From NCBI GenBank assembly GCA_964497185.1, contig CAZCBX010000001.1:1-64000 (forward strand): DNA of 64,000 nt. Reading direction: 5' to 3'. A program made the translations under genes and the position numbers. Below are positions 18,861 to 27,862 of this stretch, piece after piece; the first letter of the stretch is position 1; each line of letters begins with the position of its first letter. The notes below the pieces were generated by a model. That model made no database searches. It worked only from the letters and a program-made list of their open reading frames with translations, and had not been told where the DNA came from. This stretch comes from CAZCBX01 sp964497185. GTDB lineage: Bacteria; Bdellovibrionota_G; JALEGL01; JAGRMV01.

Positions 18861-19741
18861 AAGAAACCAATCGACTGGGCCGAGGCATTTCCTCGCTGAT
18901 TCCCAACAAACCCGCCGAGCCACAAACCACCGCGGCCAACGCGTCTGCCACCACGGCGTCCACGGGCCAGCCCATGCAAGAAATTGCCATCGACCAACTT
19001 AAAGTCAATCCACGCCAACCGCGTAAATCATTTGATGAAACTGCCATGCAAGAGCTGGCCAGCTCCATCAAAGAAAAAGGCGTGCTGGTCCCCATTTTGG
19101 TGCGTCGGGTGGGCCATCACTTTGAAATCATTGCCGGCGAACGACGGTATCGAGCCAGCAAACAAGCCGGCTTGAAAAAAATGCCAGCTCATGTGGTCAC
19201 CATGTCCGACCAAGAACAGTTGGAAGCCGCTTTGATCGAAAACATCATTCGCGAAGACCTATCGGCTTGTGAAACCGCGCGCGCTTTTGAGCAGCTCCAA
19301 AAACAATTTAATTTAACCCAAGAAGACATTGCCACCCGTACCGGCAAAGACCGAAGCACCGTGGCCAATTTTTTGCGCTTGTTGCAATTGCCCAAAAGCA
19401 TTCAAACCCTGGTGGATCAGAAAAAAATCACCATGGGTCATGCCCGCGCGCTTTTGCGTTTTGACAATCCAGTCCACCAAGACCTGCTGTCCACCATGAT
19501 CGTGGAAAAAGGTTTAAGCGTTCGCCAAGTCGAGCAGTGGAGTTTTAACCCTAAGAAAAAGAAGGTCAAACCGCAAGCCAAGGCTGTTTCGCCCAATTTG
19601 CGCGACACGGTCGAGACCATCCAACGCAAGCTGGGGGCCAAAGTACACATTCAGGCCAAAACCGATGAAAAAGGGGAAATCCGCATCCCTTATTACCATC
19701 CCCAAGAGCTGCAGAAAATTTTAAGCCAATTGCTTAAATAG
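18857..19741 (+). CDS. parB: Chromosome partitioning protein ParB
   Basis: CTP-dependent DNA clamp that loads at parS. It is 294 aa. The N-terminus LGRGISSLIP is the ParA-interacting peptide; the CTP-binding domain carries AGERRYRASK and ENIIREDLS; the helix-turn-helix reads TGKDRSTVANFLRLLQLP; the C-terminal segment is the dimerisation domain. Four parS sites lie 2.8-3.8 kb upstream. An inverted repeat (19765-19785) follows the stop codon. Confidence 0.96.
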   Translation: MKETNRLGRGISSLIPNKPAEPQTTAANASATTASTGQPMQEIAIDQLKVNPRQPRKSFDETAMQELASSIKEKGVLVPILVRRVGHHFEIIAGERRYRASKQAGLKKMPAHVVTMSDQEQLEAALIENIIREDLSACETARAFEQLQKQFNLTQEDIATRTGKDRSTVANFLRLLQLPKSIQTLVDQKKITMGHARALLRFDNPVHQDLLSTMIVEKGLSVRQVEQWSFNPKKKKVKPQAKAVSPNLRDTVETIQRKLGAKVHIQAKTDEKGEIRIPYYHPQELQKILSQLLK

Positions 19742-19764
19742 CCTTTTGCTTCCAAGCACTTGGC

Positions 19765-19785
19765 TTTTGACAAACAATGTCAAAA
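19765..19785. terminator. Inverted repeat after parB
   Basis: TTTTGACA and TGTCAAAA (8-bp arms, 5-nt loop) between the parB stop and the next promoter. The stem is AT-rich with no clear T run after it, so it could be a weak terminator or an operator beside the following promoter. Confidence 0.35.
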
Positions 19786-19790
19786 TGCCA

Positions 19791-19820
19791 TTGACACGCA
19801 GGGGCCAAACTTCGTATAAT
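19791..19820 (+). promoter_or_regulatory. Near-perfect sigma-70 promoter upstream of vWA lipoprotein
   Basis: TTGACA (19791-19796), an 18-bp spacer, and TATAAT (19815-19820). Both hexamers match consensus exactly, so it is expected to be strong. It separates the vWA gene from the parAB unit. Confidence 0.7.
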
Positions 19821-19903
19821 GATGGGTAACAAAGCATGTCAACCCACCCAAAACATTGGTTTGGTTGATATGCGCAGGGATGATTAAGGAAGCGGCGCAC
19901 CCA

Positions 19904-21205
19904 TTGAAAACAAAAGAAACCATATTTATGTTGTCCATTGTGGCCTTTCTGGCCCTTTTTGCTACCTACAACAACTGTGGGCTGCAAATTCCGGGTCAAG
20001 ATGTGAAACAAAACACCACACCCGCCACCAACACCCAAGGCAACTTGGTTACCGACACATGGACTCAACCCGCCGCCGATCAACCCCCCATGAAGCCAGA
20101 AGTTATTTTTGTCATGGACACCTCGGGTTCCATGTCCCCCAAAGTCACGGCCTTGAGTGATTCCATTGAAGGTTGGTTGGATCAACTGTCCAGCCGAAAC
20201 CTGGACGAACTTTGCTTGGGCGTCATTCGTGCGCATACCAGCTCGCTGACCAGCGGAAAACTGGTGGCCAAAGCCGGCAATCAGCTCTGTTATTGCACCT
20301 TTGGTGAAAACGCCGTGGCGGTGGAGCAGGCCGTGGATCGATTTCGAGAAAACTTGGACGAAGCCCTCATGTCGCCCACCGGCAGCGCCAATGAAGAGGC
20401 CGGCATTTATAGCATGCAAAAAGCCTTAACGGATGACGCGCTTTTGGACACCCATCAAAATGCAGGTTGTTTTCGGGACGACACCGCGCTGATCCCCATC
20501 TTGGTGAGCGACGAAAACGACATGAGTGCCGCCATGGACAGCGATACACTGATGTTTGACAATGACAATTTGATTGGCCAGGGCAACAGCTTTTCCACCA
20601 CCCCTGGCGACCCCTTTTATCACAGCCAGCTGCCTACAGCTTTGCCCAGCGAGGCCTTGGCCCGTCGCAATTATTATACGCGCAAAATGGAGGGGGGTCC
20701 TTACATCACCGATGCCAGCGGCCGGTATGTCAATCAAATTACGCACGTCACCTTGGCCCAGGCGGTCAAAGAGTTCAATCAAGCGTTTCCAAGCTTCGGT
20801 GCGGCCATTGGCTTTTATCCCGATCGTCTACCCACCAATCTAGAGCAAAATGCGCCTTACTGGGGTGGGCAGCAGTTTGCCCAAGAATTCAACAATCCCA
20901 TGGTTGACATGCGCGAAGCGCTCAACAGCGACCAAACCGCATTTCAAAACGAAATGAACCAGATGGCCGAAGCATTGGCCAACAGTTTGCAGTACTTTTA
21001 TACGTTTGACCTCACGCAAAGCATTTGTGATCAAAATCAAAACGGCATGATCAACGACGAACCCGTGCAAGTAAGCGTCAATGGCCAAGTGGTGGAAGCC
21101 GACCAATACACCATCGAGCGCGCCGATCGATTGGCTTTTGCATCAAGTTTTGCATGGAGTCCTTCAGACCAGATCAGCATTGCCTACACCGTTTGCACCC
21201 CCTAA
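19904..21205 (+). CDS. von Willebrand factor A domain protein, probable surface lipoprotein
   Basis: 433 aa from a TTG start at 19904, chosen because it gives a Lys-containing n-region, a hydrophobic stretch (about residues 7-20) and Cys25; the frame stays open to 19856, and ATG 19928 is another candidate. The lipobox (YNNC) is poor, so lipidation is uncertain. A vWA domain begins PEVIFVMDTSGSMS with the metal-binding DxSxS near residue 72. Asn/Gln-rich regions and scattered cysteines fit an exported protein. Function unknown; adhesion or protein-protein contact is plausible. It is driven by a consensus promoter and followed by another lipoprotein gene. Confidence 0.75.
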   Translation: MKTKETIFMLSIVAFLALFATYNNCGLQIPGQDVKQNTTPATNTQGNLVTDTWTQPAADQPPMKPEVIFVMDTSGSMSPKVTALSDSIEGWLDQLSSRNLDELCLGVIRAHTSSLTSGKLVAKAGNQLCYCTFGENAVAVEQAVDRFRENLDEALMSPTGSANEEAGIYSMQKALTDDALLDTHQNAGCFRDDTALIPILVSDENDMSAAMDSDTLMFDNDNLIGQGNSFSTTPGDPFYHSQLPTALPSEALARRNYYTRKMEGGPYITDASGRYVNQITHVTLAQAVKEFNQAFPSFGAAIGFYPDRLPTNLEQNAPYWGGQQFAQEFNNPMVDMREALNSDQTAFQNEMNQMAEALANSLQYFYTFDLTQSICDQNQNGMINDEPVQVSVNGQVVEADQYTIERADRLAFASSFAWSPSDQISIAYTVCTP

Positions 21206-21230
21206 CTTTCGGTTAATTTTACCAACAAAT

Positions 21231-21271
21231 ATTGCCTGCAGAGCCTTTTATGATAAGGGTTTGCAGGCAAT
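21231..21271 (+). terminator. Hairpin between the two lipoprotein genes
   Basis: ATTGCCTGCA (21231-21240) and TGCAGGCAAT (21262-21271) form a perfect 10-bp stem with a 21-nt loop. There is no T run, so it is either a factor-dependent terminator or an mRNA-processing/stability hairpin. A TTGACA at 21278-21283 just after it may be a -35 for the next gene. Confidence 0.4.
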
Positions 21272-21358
21272 ACCGCATTGACACACGTCATCATTTGCTG
21301 TACGTAATGGGCAGCCCGTGGTCCATGAACCGTTTGACCCCGGCTGGAGGATGACACT

Positions 21359-22990
21359 GTGAAAAAAATAACCACTTTATGCATGACCCTTTTGATGTTG
21401 CAAGCTTGCGGTTTGCAATTGCTCGATCCAGCAGCGCGCAACAACACCTCGCCTGCGGTGCCCAATCCGGATGACACCACCTACACCGTGGGTGGAACCG
21501 TGGTGGGTCTGCCCATGGGTAAAAATGTCGACGTGGCCATCAACGAAAATGCCTACACCCTCGACACCAATGGCACTTTTACCTTTCCGGAAACTTTTGA
21601 CTTCAACCAATCCTATGACGTGCAAGTGGCCCAAGGCCCTGGTGGCGCCTACATTTGCAGCGTGGATCAAGGTCAAGGCGTGGTTCAAAACGATGTAGAC
21701 AATGTGCTCATTGAGTGCACGTGCGATGTGGACAGTCTTGGCCCTGGCAAAGGCACCCAAACCGATCCGTACAAAGTGTACACCGCCGAACAATTTGATG
21801 CTTGGGCCGTGGCCGGCAATTCGCCCGTCAACGATGCGCAACATTTTTTGCAAGTGTGTGAACTTGATTTTCAAAACATCGACGCGCCAACCCCCATGGG
21901 TACGCGCAATCAACCGTTTAACGGCATTTATGACGGCAATGAATTTTTTATGATCAATTACACCTCCGACGCGCAAGCACCCAGCAGCAAAGGTTCGGGG
22001 CAAACAGCCAAAGGAATTTTTGGTTACACTTATGACGCCTTTGTCACCCGCGTTCGTTTGGCCCAGATTTACATTCAAGGGTCAGCCGACTTAACCAATG
22101 CCCGCGTGGGCGGTTTGATTGGCCAGGCCGGCCTGACCGCGCTGGAAGACATCTATGCCACCAACATTCGCCTGGAGTTGGATGAAGGCACCTACAATGG
22201 TGTGGGCGGTTTGGTGGGCCGTCAATTGTATGTGGTGCAAACCAGCGCCACCCCCGAACAGCGCGCTGCACGCGCCATTCATTTAGATCAAATCACCATT
22301 GTTCGAAATCACCCCACCCCCCAATTGGTGGAGTTGTCCATTGATGCCTGCAACGATGGCAGCATTGCCTGCAACATCGGCGGTGTATTTGGTTTAGTGG
22401 AAGGTGTGACCGAAAACATCATGGCCCGTCAAGTGAATATGATGGGATGTGATGTGAACTGCGGCGGCTTGGCCGGTCGTTACAATGAATTGGAAGACGC
22501 CAACGGTGTGCTCGATGTTGACATGAAAGACGTGACCATCACCGATGGGTACATTGATGGTGGCTACATTGTGGGCGGCTTGGTGGGCTTGCATTATGCC
22601 AAAGCCAAGCGCGTGTCTTTTGATGGAACCGTGTATGCCTCGCGCACAGGTTCTGGCTGTGTGGGCGGTCTGATTGGTTATGCCACGCCGGCCAAAGGCA
22701 CATTGGAAGATGCCTACGTATCGGCAGATATTCAGGCTTTGATTGCCAATCCGCTGGAAGTCGGCTTTGTGGCTGGTCATTTGATGGAAACGCTTAATGT
22801 CAGCTATGATGCCAACCGAACCTGCACCTTTTGTGAAGTGATCAACGATGTTTCCTCTCAGGCCAATGTGGCGGCATTTTACGATGCCACCGACAGCGCC
22901 ATGCAATCATGGGACACGCAAAACACATGGTGTCTGTTGGCAAATGATTTTGCCCAGCTGCGCGAGGTGCCGTTTTCTTCATGTGAATAG
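21359..22990 (+). CDS. Large lipoprotein with GLUG-like repeats
   Basis: 543 aa. A GTG start is set by GGAGG at 21346-21350, 8 nt upstream. The signal peptide runs to Cys17 (MLQAC, lipobox-like). A beta-sandwich-like segment (about residues 35-125) is followed by a region with recurring VGGLIG/VGGLVG motifs (about residues 245, 280, 400 and 440), reminiscent of GLUG repeats in beta-helical adhesins. Predicted to be surface-exposed or periplasmic; the ligand is unknown. The same strand and close position suggest it is made alongside the vWA protein. Confidence 0.72.
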   Translation: MKKITTLCMTLLMLQACGLQLLDPAARNNTSPAVPNPDDTTYTVGGTVVGLPMGKNVDVAINENAYTLDTNGTFTFPETFDFNQSYDVQVAQGPGGAYICSVDQGQGVVQNDVDNVLIECTCDVDSLGPGKGTQTDPYKVYTAEQFDAWAVAGNSPVNDAQHFLQVCELDFQNIDAPTPMGTRNQPFNGIYDGNEFFMINYTSDAQAPSSKGSGQTAKGIFGYTYDAFVTRVRLAQIYIQGSADLTNARVGGLIGQAGLTALEDIYATNIRLELDEGTYNGVGGLVGRQLYVVQTSATPEQRAARAIHLDQITIVRNHPTPQLVELSIDACNDGSIACNIGGVFGLVEGVTENIMARQVNMMGCDVNCGGLAGRYNELEDANGVLDVDMKDVTITDGYIDGGYIVGGLVGLHYAKAKRVSFDGTVYASRTGSGCVGGLIGYATPAKGTLEDAYVSADIQALIANPLEVGFVAGHLMETLNVSYDANRTCTFCEVINDVSSQANVAAFYDATDSAMQSWDTQNTWCLLANDFAQLREVPFSSCE

Positions 22991-23145
22991 GGGAAGGTTT
23001 ACGGGGCGCAAGCCGTTGAAAAAAGAGGCTTTGACGTTCAAATAACTTGACAGATAGGGGCTATTTTAATATCCCCTACCCATGTTCCATGGCTGTTTTT
23101 TTAAGCCATGCAACCACACCAGCAACGCCTACCAGGAGAGCCACC
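22991..23145 (+). other. Leader region upstream of bactofilin with two small inverted repeats
   Basis: TAGGGG (23055-23060) pairs with CCCCTA (23073-23078). CATGGCT (23088-23094) pairs with AGCCATG (23104-23110) around a T-rich loop. A TTGACA at 23047-23052 has no well-spaced -10. No gene seen. Confidence 0.3.
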
Positions 23146-23604
23146 ATGGGAATTCTTAAAAACGAAGACATGCCCCGAAGTCTAGCCCAAACCCCGACCA
23201 ATGTGGGCGGCTTTAATGCCATTTTGGATCGTGGCAGTGAGTTTGAAGGCAAACTTACGTTTCAGGGCACGGTACGCATTGATGGTAAATTTAAAGGCGA
23301 AGTTTTTTCCAAAAGTCATATTGTCATTGGGGAAAGTGGTGAAGTCGAAGGTTCTGCCAACATTGGCTCCATTTCCATCAGCGGTCATTTTAAAGGCGAC
23401 ATCACCGCCAAAGAAAAAGTAGAGCTTCACCCTTCAGCCGTGGTCGATGGCGACATCACCACACCATCCCTGATTATTGAAGAAGGCGTAACATTTAATG
23501 GACGCGCCATCATGGAAACCGGTAAAACAAAAAAAATACAGAGCAGTGATCCTTTGGCACAAAAAACGGATGCCAAACCGGCCATCACGCCTGCCAACGC
23601 ATAG
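23146..23604 (+). CDS. Bactofilin
   Basis: A polymerising cytoskeletal protein of the bactofilin (DUF583) family. It is 152 aa from the ATG at 23146, which has AGGAG at 23134-23138. The core (residues about 25-115) is a right-handed beta-helix visible as repeated short hydrophobic/glycine turns (LTFQGTVRIDGKFKGE, VVDGDITTPSLIIEEG). The flexible N- and C-termini are typical. Homologues near parAB in former deltaproteobacteria help position ParAB and the origin (family knowledge). It is 21 bp from the ATP synthase operon, so transcription may continue into it. Confidence 0.88.
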   Translation: MGILKNEDMPRSLAQTPTNVGGFNAILDRGSEFEGKLTFQGTVRIDGKFKGEVFSKSHIVIGESGEVEGSANIGSISISGHFKGDITAKEKVELHPSAVVDGDITTPSLIIEEGVTFNGRAIMETGKTKKIQSSDPLAQKTDAKPAITPANA

Positions 23605-23625
23605 TTGATTGTAAGGAAAAATCAC

Positions 23626-24186
23626 TTGAAACAAACTGTGGACATCATTGTTATTGGCGCCCTGTTTTTGGTATTGGGCTTTGCATTGAATCATTTTGGT
23701 TTTTGGCAAGCCATCGATATGGATACCCCCCATGGGTTGATCGTACAAGGGTGCATGTTTTTGGTGCTTTGGTTTGTGCTGTCCAAATTTTTATTTGTCC
23801 CCTTTGTACAGCTTTCACAAGAACGCGTGGCGCAAACCGATGGCCGCAAAGAAGATGCGCTTGCACAGCAAAAGCAAGCCGAAGAAATGTTTTCACAATA
23901 CAAAGCGCAGCTGCAAGAAAGCAAAATTAAAGCGGCCACCATGGTCCAAACGTTAGCCTTGGAAGCCGAAAAAGAAGAAAAAGAAATTTTGGACCAAGCG
24001 CGCGCGCAAGCCAAAGATCATTTGCAAGCGCAAATTCAAAGCCTGGAAGAACAGCAAGCGCAAGCCAAACAAACATTGGAAAAACAAATCCCCGCCATTG
24101 TGGATGACATTGTGGCCCAAACCCTTGGCTTTTCAACGGCCCAAAACAGTTCATCCGCGCAACCAGAAATGAGTCAAACTTCATGA
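23626..24186 (+). CDS. ATP synthase F0 subunit b' (second b subunit)
   Basis: Peripheral-stalk subunit. The TTG at 23626 is preferred because AAGGA (23613-23617) lies 8 nt upstream; that gives 186 aa. Two hydrophobic segments are visible, residues about 5-23 and 37-60, followed by a long Gln/Glu/Ala/Lys-rich coiled coil (about 65-165). A normal b or b' subunit has a single N-terminal TM, so the extra segment is odd. Its end overlaps the next b-type gene by 4 nt. Confidence 0.85.
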   Translation: MKQTVDIIVIGALFLVLGFALNHFGFWQAIDMDTPHGLIVQGCMFLVLWFVLSKFLFVPFVQLSQERVAQTDGRKEDALAQQKQAEEMFSQYKAQLQESKIKAATMVQTLALEAEKEEKEILDQARAQAKDHLQAQIQSLEEQQAQAKQTLEKQIPAIVDDIVAQTLGFSTAQNSSSAQPEMSQTS

Positions 24187-24677
24187 CCCATCTACCCGCT
24201 CTTTCTAGTTTTATTAATTTTGCAGTGTTGATGGGTTTGCTCATTTTCTTGCTGCGCAAACCGGTCACGGCTTTTTTGCAAGATCGAAGTCAAACGTTGT
24301 CCAAAGAGCTCACCGAAAGTGAAAAGCTACGCGCGCAAGCGCAGGCAATGCTGGCGCAATACCAAGAAAAAATGAATCAGCTGGATGCGGAAGTCGAAAC
24401 CATTTTAACCAAAGCCAAACAAGACGGACAAAAACTCCGAGACGAAATTTTGCAACAAGCACAGCGACAAGCCGCCCAGACCATGGAAAACGCCAAACTT
24501 GCAGCCAACAATCAAGCCGATGTGATGATTGAAAATTTGCAAAAAGAAATCATGGCAGCGGCCCTTGCGCAAGCTTCACAAAAGGTGGCCAAAAAGGCCG
24601 ATACTTCGGACCACCAGCAATACGTCAACCAATTTATGGAAGAACTACAAGGGGGATTTGATGGCCGTATCCGCTGA
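24183..24677 (+). CDS. atpF: ATP synthase F0 subunit b
   Basis: 164 aa: one N-terminal TM (FINFAVLMGLLIFLLRKP, residues about 10-27), then a continuous heptad-like coiled coil rich in Gln/Ala/Glu to about residue 140. It forms the peripheral stalk with the upstream b' protein and the delta subunit. The start overlaps b' (4 nt), and atpH begins 17 nt before its stop. Confidence 0.92.
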   Translation: MTHLPALSSFINFAVLMGLLIFLLRKPVTAFLQDRSQTLSKELTESEKLRAQAQAMLAQYQEKMNQLDAEVETILTKAKQDGQKLRDEILQQAQRQAAQTMENAKLAANNQADVMIENLQKEIMAAALAQASQKVAKKADTSDHQQYVNQFMEELQGGFDGRIR

Positions 24678-25221
24678 CATTCTTGCCAAAAAATATGCAC
24701 AAGCTTTTTTAAGTTTATTGACCGAAGGCAAACAAACATCTTCTTTGGACCAATTTGCGCAAGAGCTTGATGCATTGGGCGTGCTGGGCCATGGAGAGAT
24801 TCAAGACTTTTTTCAAAATCCCTTGTTCACCATGGAAGAAAAAGCCAAGGTGCTCAGCCATGCATTGGAACAAGTCAATGCTTCACCCTTGACCCATCAG
24901 TTTTTATTGGCTGTCAATCAAGCAGGGCACGCTGAGCTGATCCACGACATCGCGCAAGAATTTGGCAAAGCGCTTTTGGCACAAAATAAAACGGTTCGTG
25001 TATTGGTCACCAGCGCCAAAGAACTGGATGACTCGGTACAAAAAGCACTGACCCAAAGTTTTACCAAGCAGCTGGGTCAAGACATCCTTTTGGAAACGCA
25101 GGTTGATCCATCCTTGTTGGGCGGTCTTCGGGCAACGGTGGGTGGCGTGGTTTTTGATTCCACCATCACCGGCTATTTGGATCGACTTGGCAAACAATTT
25201 TCAACCAACAACGTGCGATAG
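24661..25221 (+). CDS. atpH: ATP synthase F1 subunit delta
   Basis: 186 aa from the ATG at 24661 (MAVSADILAKKYAQAF), the family-typical N-terminus; the frame is open further upstream but that part overlaps atpF in another frame. The C-terminal block DPSLLGGLRATVGGVVFDSTI is the delta signature. It links the top of the alpha/beta ring to the b/b' stalk. It overlaps atpF by 17 nt. Confidence 0.94.
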   Translation: MAVSADILAKKYAQAFLSLLTEGKQTSSLDQFAQELDALGVLGHGEIQDFFQNPLFTMEEKAKVLSHALEQVNASPLTHQFLLAVNQAGHAELIHDIAQEFGKALLAQNKTVRVLVTSAKELDDSVQKALTQSFTKQLGQDILLETQVDPSLLGGLRATVGGVVFDSTITGYLDRLGKQFSTNNVR

Positions 25222-25241
25222 ACAGCAAAGGATTGAAAGGT

Positions 25242-25340
25242 ATGGATATCGGCGTACAAAAGATTTTAGACAGACTTTTCTCAAAGGCCGGTATTCACCA
25301 GCCTGGAGAAAAAAGAGTACGCGTCTTAGGGCGTGTATAA
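25242..25340 (+). CDS. Possible 32-aa small protein between atpH and atpA
   Basis: An ATG at 25242 preceded by GAAAGG opens a 32-codon frame beginning MDIGVQKILDRLFSKAG and ending VLGRV, filling most of the 142-bp atpH-atpA gap. I recognise no family. It may be a leader peptide that sets atpA translation or simply chance. Confidence 0.2.
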   Translation: MDIGVQKILDRLFSKAGIHQPGEKRVRVLGRV

Positions 25341-25363
25341 AATATGAAGGAGAAATCATTAGC

Positions 25364-26881
25364 ATGAACATCAGAGCGGAAGAAATTTCACAATTCATAC
25401 GCAGCCAAGTGCGTGATTACGATACACGCATGGAAGTTAGCGAAACGGGCACGGTGGTCAGTGTCGGGGACGGCATTGCCCGTATTTACGGCCTTGAAAA
25501 CGTGATGGCCGGTGAGCTGCTTAAGTTCCCCCATGACGTATACGGCATCGCACTCAACCTTGAAGAAAACAATGTGGGTGCCACCCTGCTGGGCAATGAT
25601 GTGGCCATTCGTGAAGGCGACAGCGTAGAGCGCACCGGCAACATTGCGGAAGTACCCGTGGGCAAAGAACTTTTGGGCCGCGTGGTCAACGCGCTGGGTA
25701 TGCCCATTGATGGCAAAGGCGACATCAACGCGACCCAAAAAAGCCGAATTGAAGTCAAAGCACCCGGCATTGTGACCCGTAAATCAGTGCATGAACCATT
25801 GCAAACAGGTATCAAAGCCATCGATGCCATGGTTCCCATTGGACGCGGTCAGCGTGAGTTGATCATTGGTGACCGTCAAACGGGTAAAACAGCCGTGGCC
25901 CTGGACACCATCATCAACCAAAAAGGGAAAAACGTTCATTGTATTTATGTAGCGGTGGGTCAGAAACAATCCACGGTGGCACAAGTGGTGAACAAACTAG
26001 AAAAATTTGGCGCCATGGAATACACCACGGTTGTAGCAGCCAGTGCTTCAGAATCCGCACCCATGCAATTTTTGGCACCCTACACCGGCGCATCCATTGG
26101 TGAATATTATCGGGACAATGGCATGCACGCATTGATTGTGTATGATGACTTAACCAAGCACGCCGTGGCGTATCGACAACTCTCGCTTTTGCTTCGTCGT
26201 CCACCGGGCCGTGAAGCTTATCCGGGCGATGTGTTTTATGTTCATTCCCGATTGTTGGAACGTGCAGCCAAACTCAACGATGACTTGGGCGGCGGATCAC
26301 TCACAGCACTGCCCATCATTGAAACCCAAGCGGGCGATGTATCGGCGTATGTGCCCACCAACGTGATCTCCATCACCGATGGTCAAATTTACCTTGAATC
26401 CGATTTGTTTTACTCTGGGGTGCGTCCGGCCATCAACGTGGGCTTGTCAGTATCTCGGGTAGGCGGTAGCGCACAAATCAAGGCCATGAAAAAAGTTGCC
26501 GGTACCTTGCGTTTGGAATTGGCGCAGTATCGTGAGCTGGCTGCGTTTGCACAGTTTAGTTCAGACCTGGATGCAGCCACTCAAAAGCAATTGGCGCGAG
26601 GTCAACGTTTGGTAGAAGTATTGAAGCAAGGTCAATACGTACCCTATCCAGTTGAAAACCAAGTGGTGGTCATTTATGCGGCCATCAACGGATACCTGGA
26701 TGACTATGAAATCTGGGCCATCAAACAGTACGAAGATGCATTGCTTTCATTTATGCAAGACAAGCATCCTGAAGTATTGCGCTTGATTCGCGAAGAAGAA
26801 AAAATGACCGATGAGTTAACGGCCATGTTGAAAAAAGCATTGGGCGAAATGAAAGAACAATTTCAACCGGTCACCCAATAA
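25364..26881 (+). CDS. atpA: ATP synthase F1 subunit alpha
   Basis: 505 aa from the ATG at 25364, with AAGGAG 11 nt upstream. The N-terminal beta-barrel has VVSVGDGIARIYGL; the P-loop is GDRQTGKTAVA; the signature is PAINVGLSVSRVGGSAQ, and the alpha Arg finger region is present. It alternates with beta in the catalytic hexamer and holds non-catalytic nucleotide. atpG follows after 3 bp. Confidence 0.97.
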   Translation: MNIRAEEISQFIRSQVRDYDTRMEVSETGTVVSVGDGIARIYGLENVMAGELLKFPHDVYGIALNLEENNVGATLLGNDVAIREGDSVERTGNIAEVPVGKELLGRVVNALGMPIDGKGDINATQKSRIEVKAPGIVTRKSVHEPLQTGIKAIDAMVPIGRGQRELIIGDRQTGKTAVALDTIINQKGKNVHCIYVAVGQKQSTVAQVVNKLEKFGAMEYTTVVAASASESAPMQFLAPYTGASIGEYYRDNGMHALIVYDDLTKHAVAYRQLSLLLRRPPGREAYPGDVFYVHSRLLERAAKLNDDLGGGSLTALPIIETQAGDVSAYVPTNVISITDGQIYLESDLFYSGVRPAINVGLSVSRVGGSAQIKAMKKVAGTLRLELAQYRELAAFAQFSSDLDAATQKQLARGQRLVEVLKQGQYVPYPVENQVVVIYAAINGYLDDYEIWAIKQYEDALLSFMQDKHPEVLRLIREEEKMTDELTAMLKKALGEMKEQFQPVTQ

Positions 26882-26884
26882 CCC

Positions 26885-27742
26885 ATGGCGAATTTAAGAG
26901 ACATACGCAATCGCATCAAAAGCGTAAAATCAACGGAGAAAATCACGCGCGCCATGAAAATGGTGGCTGCGGCCAAACTTCGTAAAGCGCAAGATGCCGC
27001 CACGGCAAGCACGCCTTATCAAACCAAGATAGAAGCACTGCTCGCACGTTTGGCAACCAACGCGCAAGAGGACGTTCATCCTTTTTTGGAAAAGCGGGAC
27101 GTGCAAAAAAAATTGTTGGTGGTTTTTACATCGGACCGCGGACTTTGCGGCGGGTTTAACAACAACTTGCTTAAAAAAGTTGTGCAGTATCTAAAAGCCC
27201 AAACCGTGGAAACCACGGTGCTGGCCATTGGTAAAAAAGGCATCAGCTTTTTTAGACAGCGCCCTTACCCCACCGACGATCGGGGAACAGGATACTGGGA
27301 AGATTTTTCGCACGCCAAAGCCAAAGCACTGATGGATCAAATCAGCGATGACTTTTTGGCCGGCCGTGTGGATCAAGTGGACATCTACTTTAACGAGTTT
27401 GTAACGGTGATGAGTCAAGTGCCGATGCTCAAAACACTCTTGCCCATGCAGCCGCCCAAACAACAAGACAGCGGTGCAGATTCAGTGGAGTACACCTTTG
27501 AGCCAGACCCGCAAACCATTTTGCAAACACTCATTCCGCGCAGCGTGATGGGCACTTGGTACGGCGCCAGTCTCCACTCGTTGGCTGGTGAATTTGGCGC
27601 GCGTATGGCAGCCATGGACAGTGCTTCACGCAATGCCGGCGAAATGATTGACAGTCTTACGTTAAACATGAACCGCATCCGTCAAGCGGCCATTACCAGC
27701 GAATTGGTTGAAATCATTTCGGGTGCAGAGGCCATTAAATAA
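26885..27742 (+). CDS. atpG: ATP synthase F1 subunit gamma
   Basis: Central rotor shaft, 285 aa. The N-terminal helix has LRDIRNRIKSVKSTEKITRA (the family hallmark), then the Rossmann-like SDRGLCGGFN block and the C-terminal helix MDSASRNAGEMIDSLTLNMN. It starts 3 bp after atpA and is followed by a 120-bp gap before atpD. Confidence 0.96.
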   Translation: MANLRDIRNRIKSVKSTEKITRAMKMVAAAKLRKAQDAATASTPYQTKIEALLARLATNAQEDVHPFLEKRDVQKKLLVVFTSDRGLCGGFNNNLLKKVVQYLKAQTVETTVLAIGKKGISFFRQRPYPTDDRGTGYWEDFSHAKAKALMDQISDDFLAGRVDQVDIYFNEFVTVMSQVPMLKTLLPMQPPKQQDSGADSVEYTFEPDPQTILQTLIPRSVMGTWYGASLHSLAGEFGARMAAMDSASRNAGEMIDSLTLNMNRIRQAAITSELVEIISGAEAIK

Positions 27743-27820
27743 TGAAAGCCATGTCTGCACAAAAAACAATGTTACACACACTTTGGAAAAATTTGGCAAC
27801 GCCAGCCCGAAGAACAAACC

Positions 27821-27843
27821 GCATGCATTGTAAGGGTGCATGC
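27821..27843 (+). promoter_or_regulatory. Hairpin just upstream of the atpD ribosome binding site
   Basis: GCATGCA (27821-27827) and TGCATGC (27837-27843) form a 7-bp stem with a 9-nt loop ending 8 nt before AAGGAG. It could tune atpD translation or mark mRNA processing in the atpG-atpD gap. Confidence 0.35.
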
Positions 27844-27862
27844 AAAATATAAAGGAGAATTT

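Noticed and set aside
24529..24660. Upstream extension of the delta-subunit frame
   Set aside because: It overlaps atpF coding sequence; the ATG at 24661 gives the standard delta N-terminus.
25103..25363. Upstream extension of the atpA frame
   Set aside because: It overlaps atpH, and the ATG at 25364 has a good ribosome binding site and the family N-terminus.
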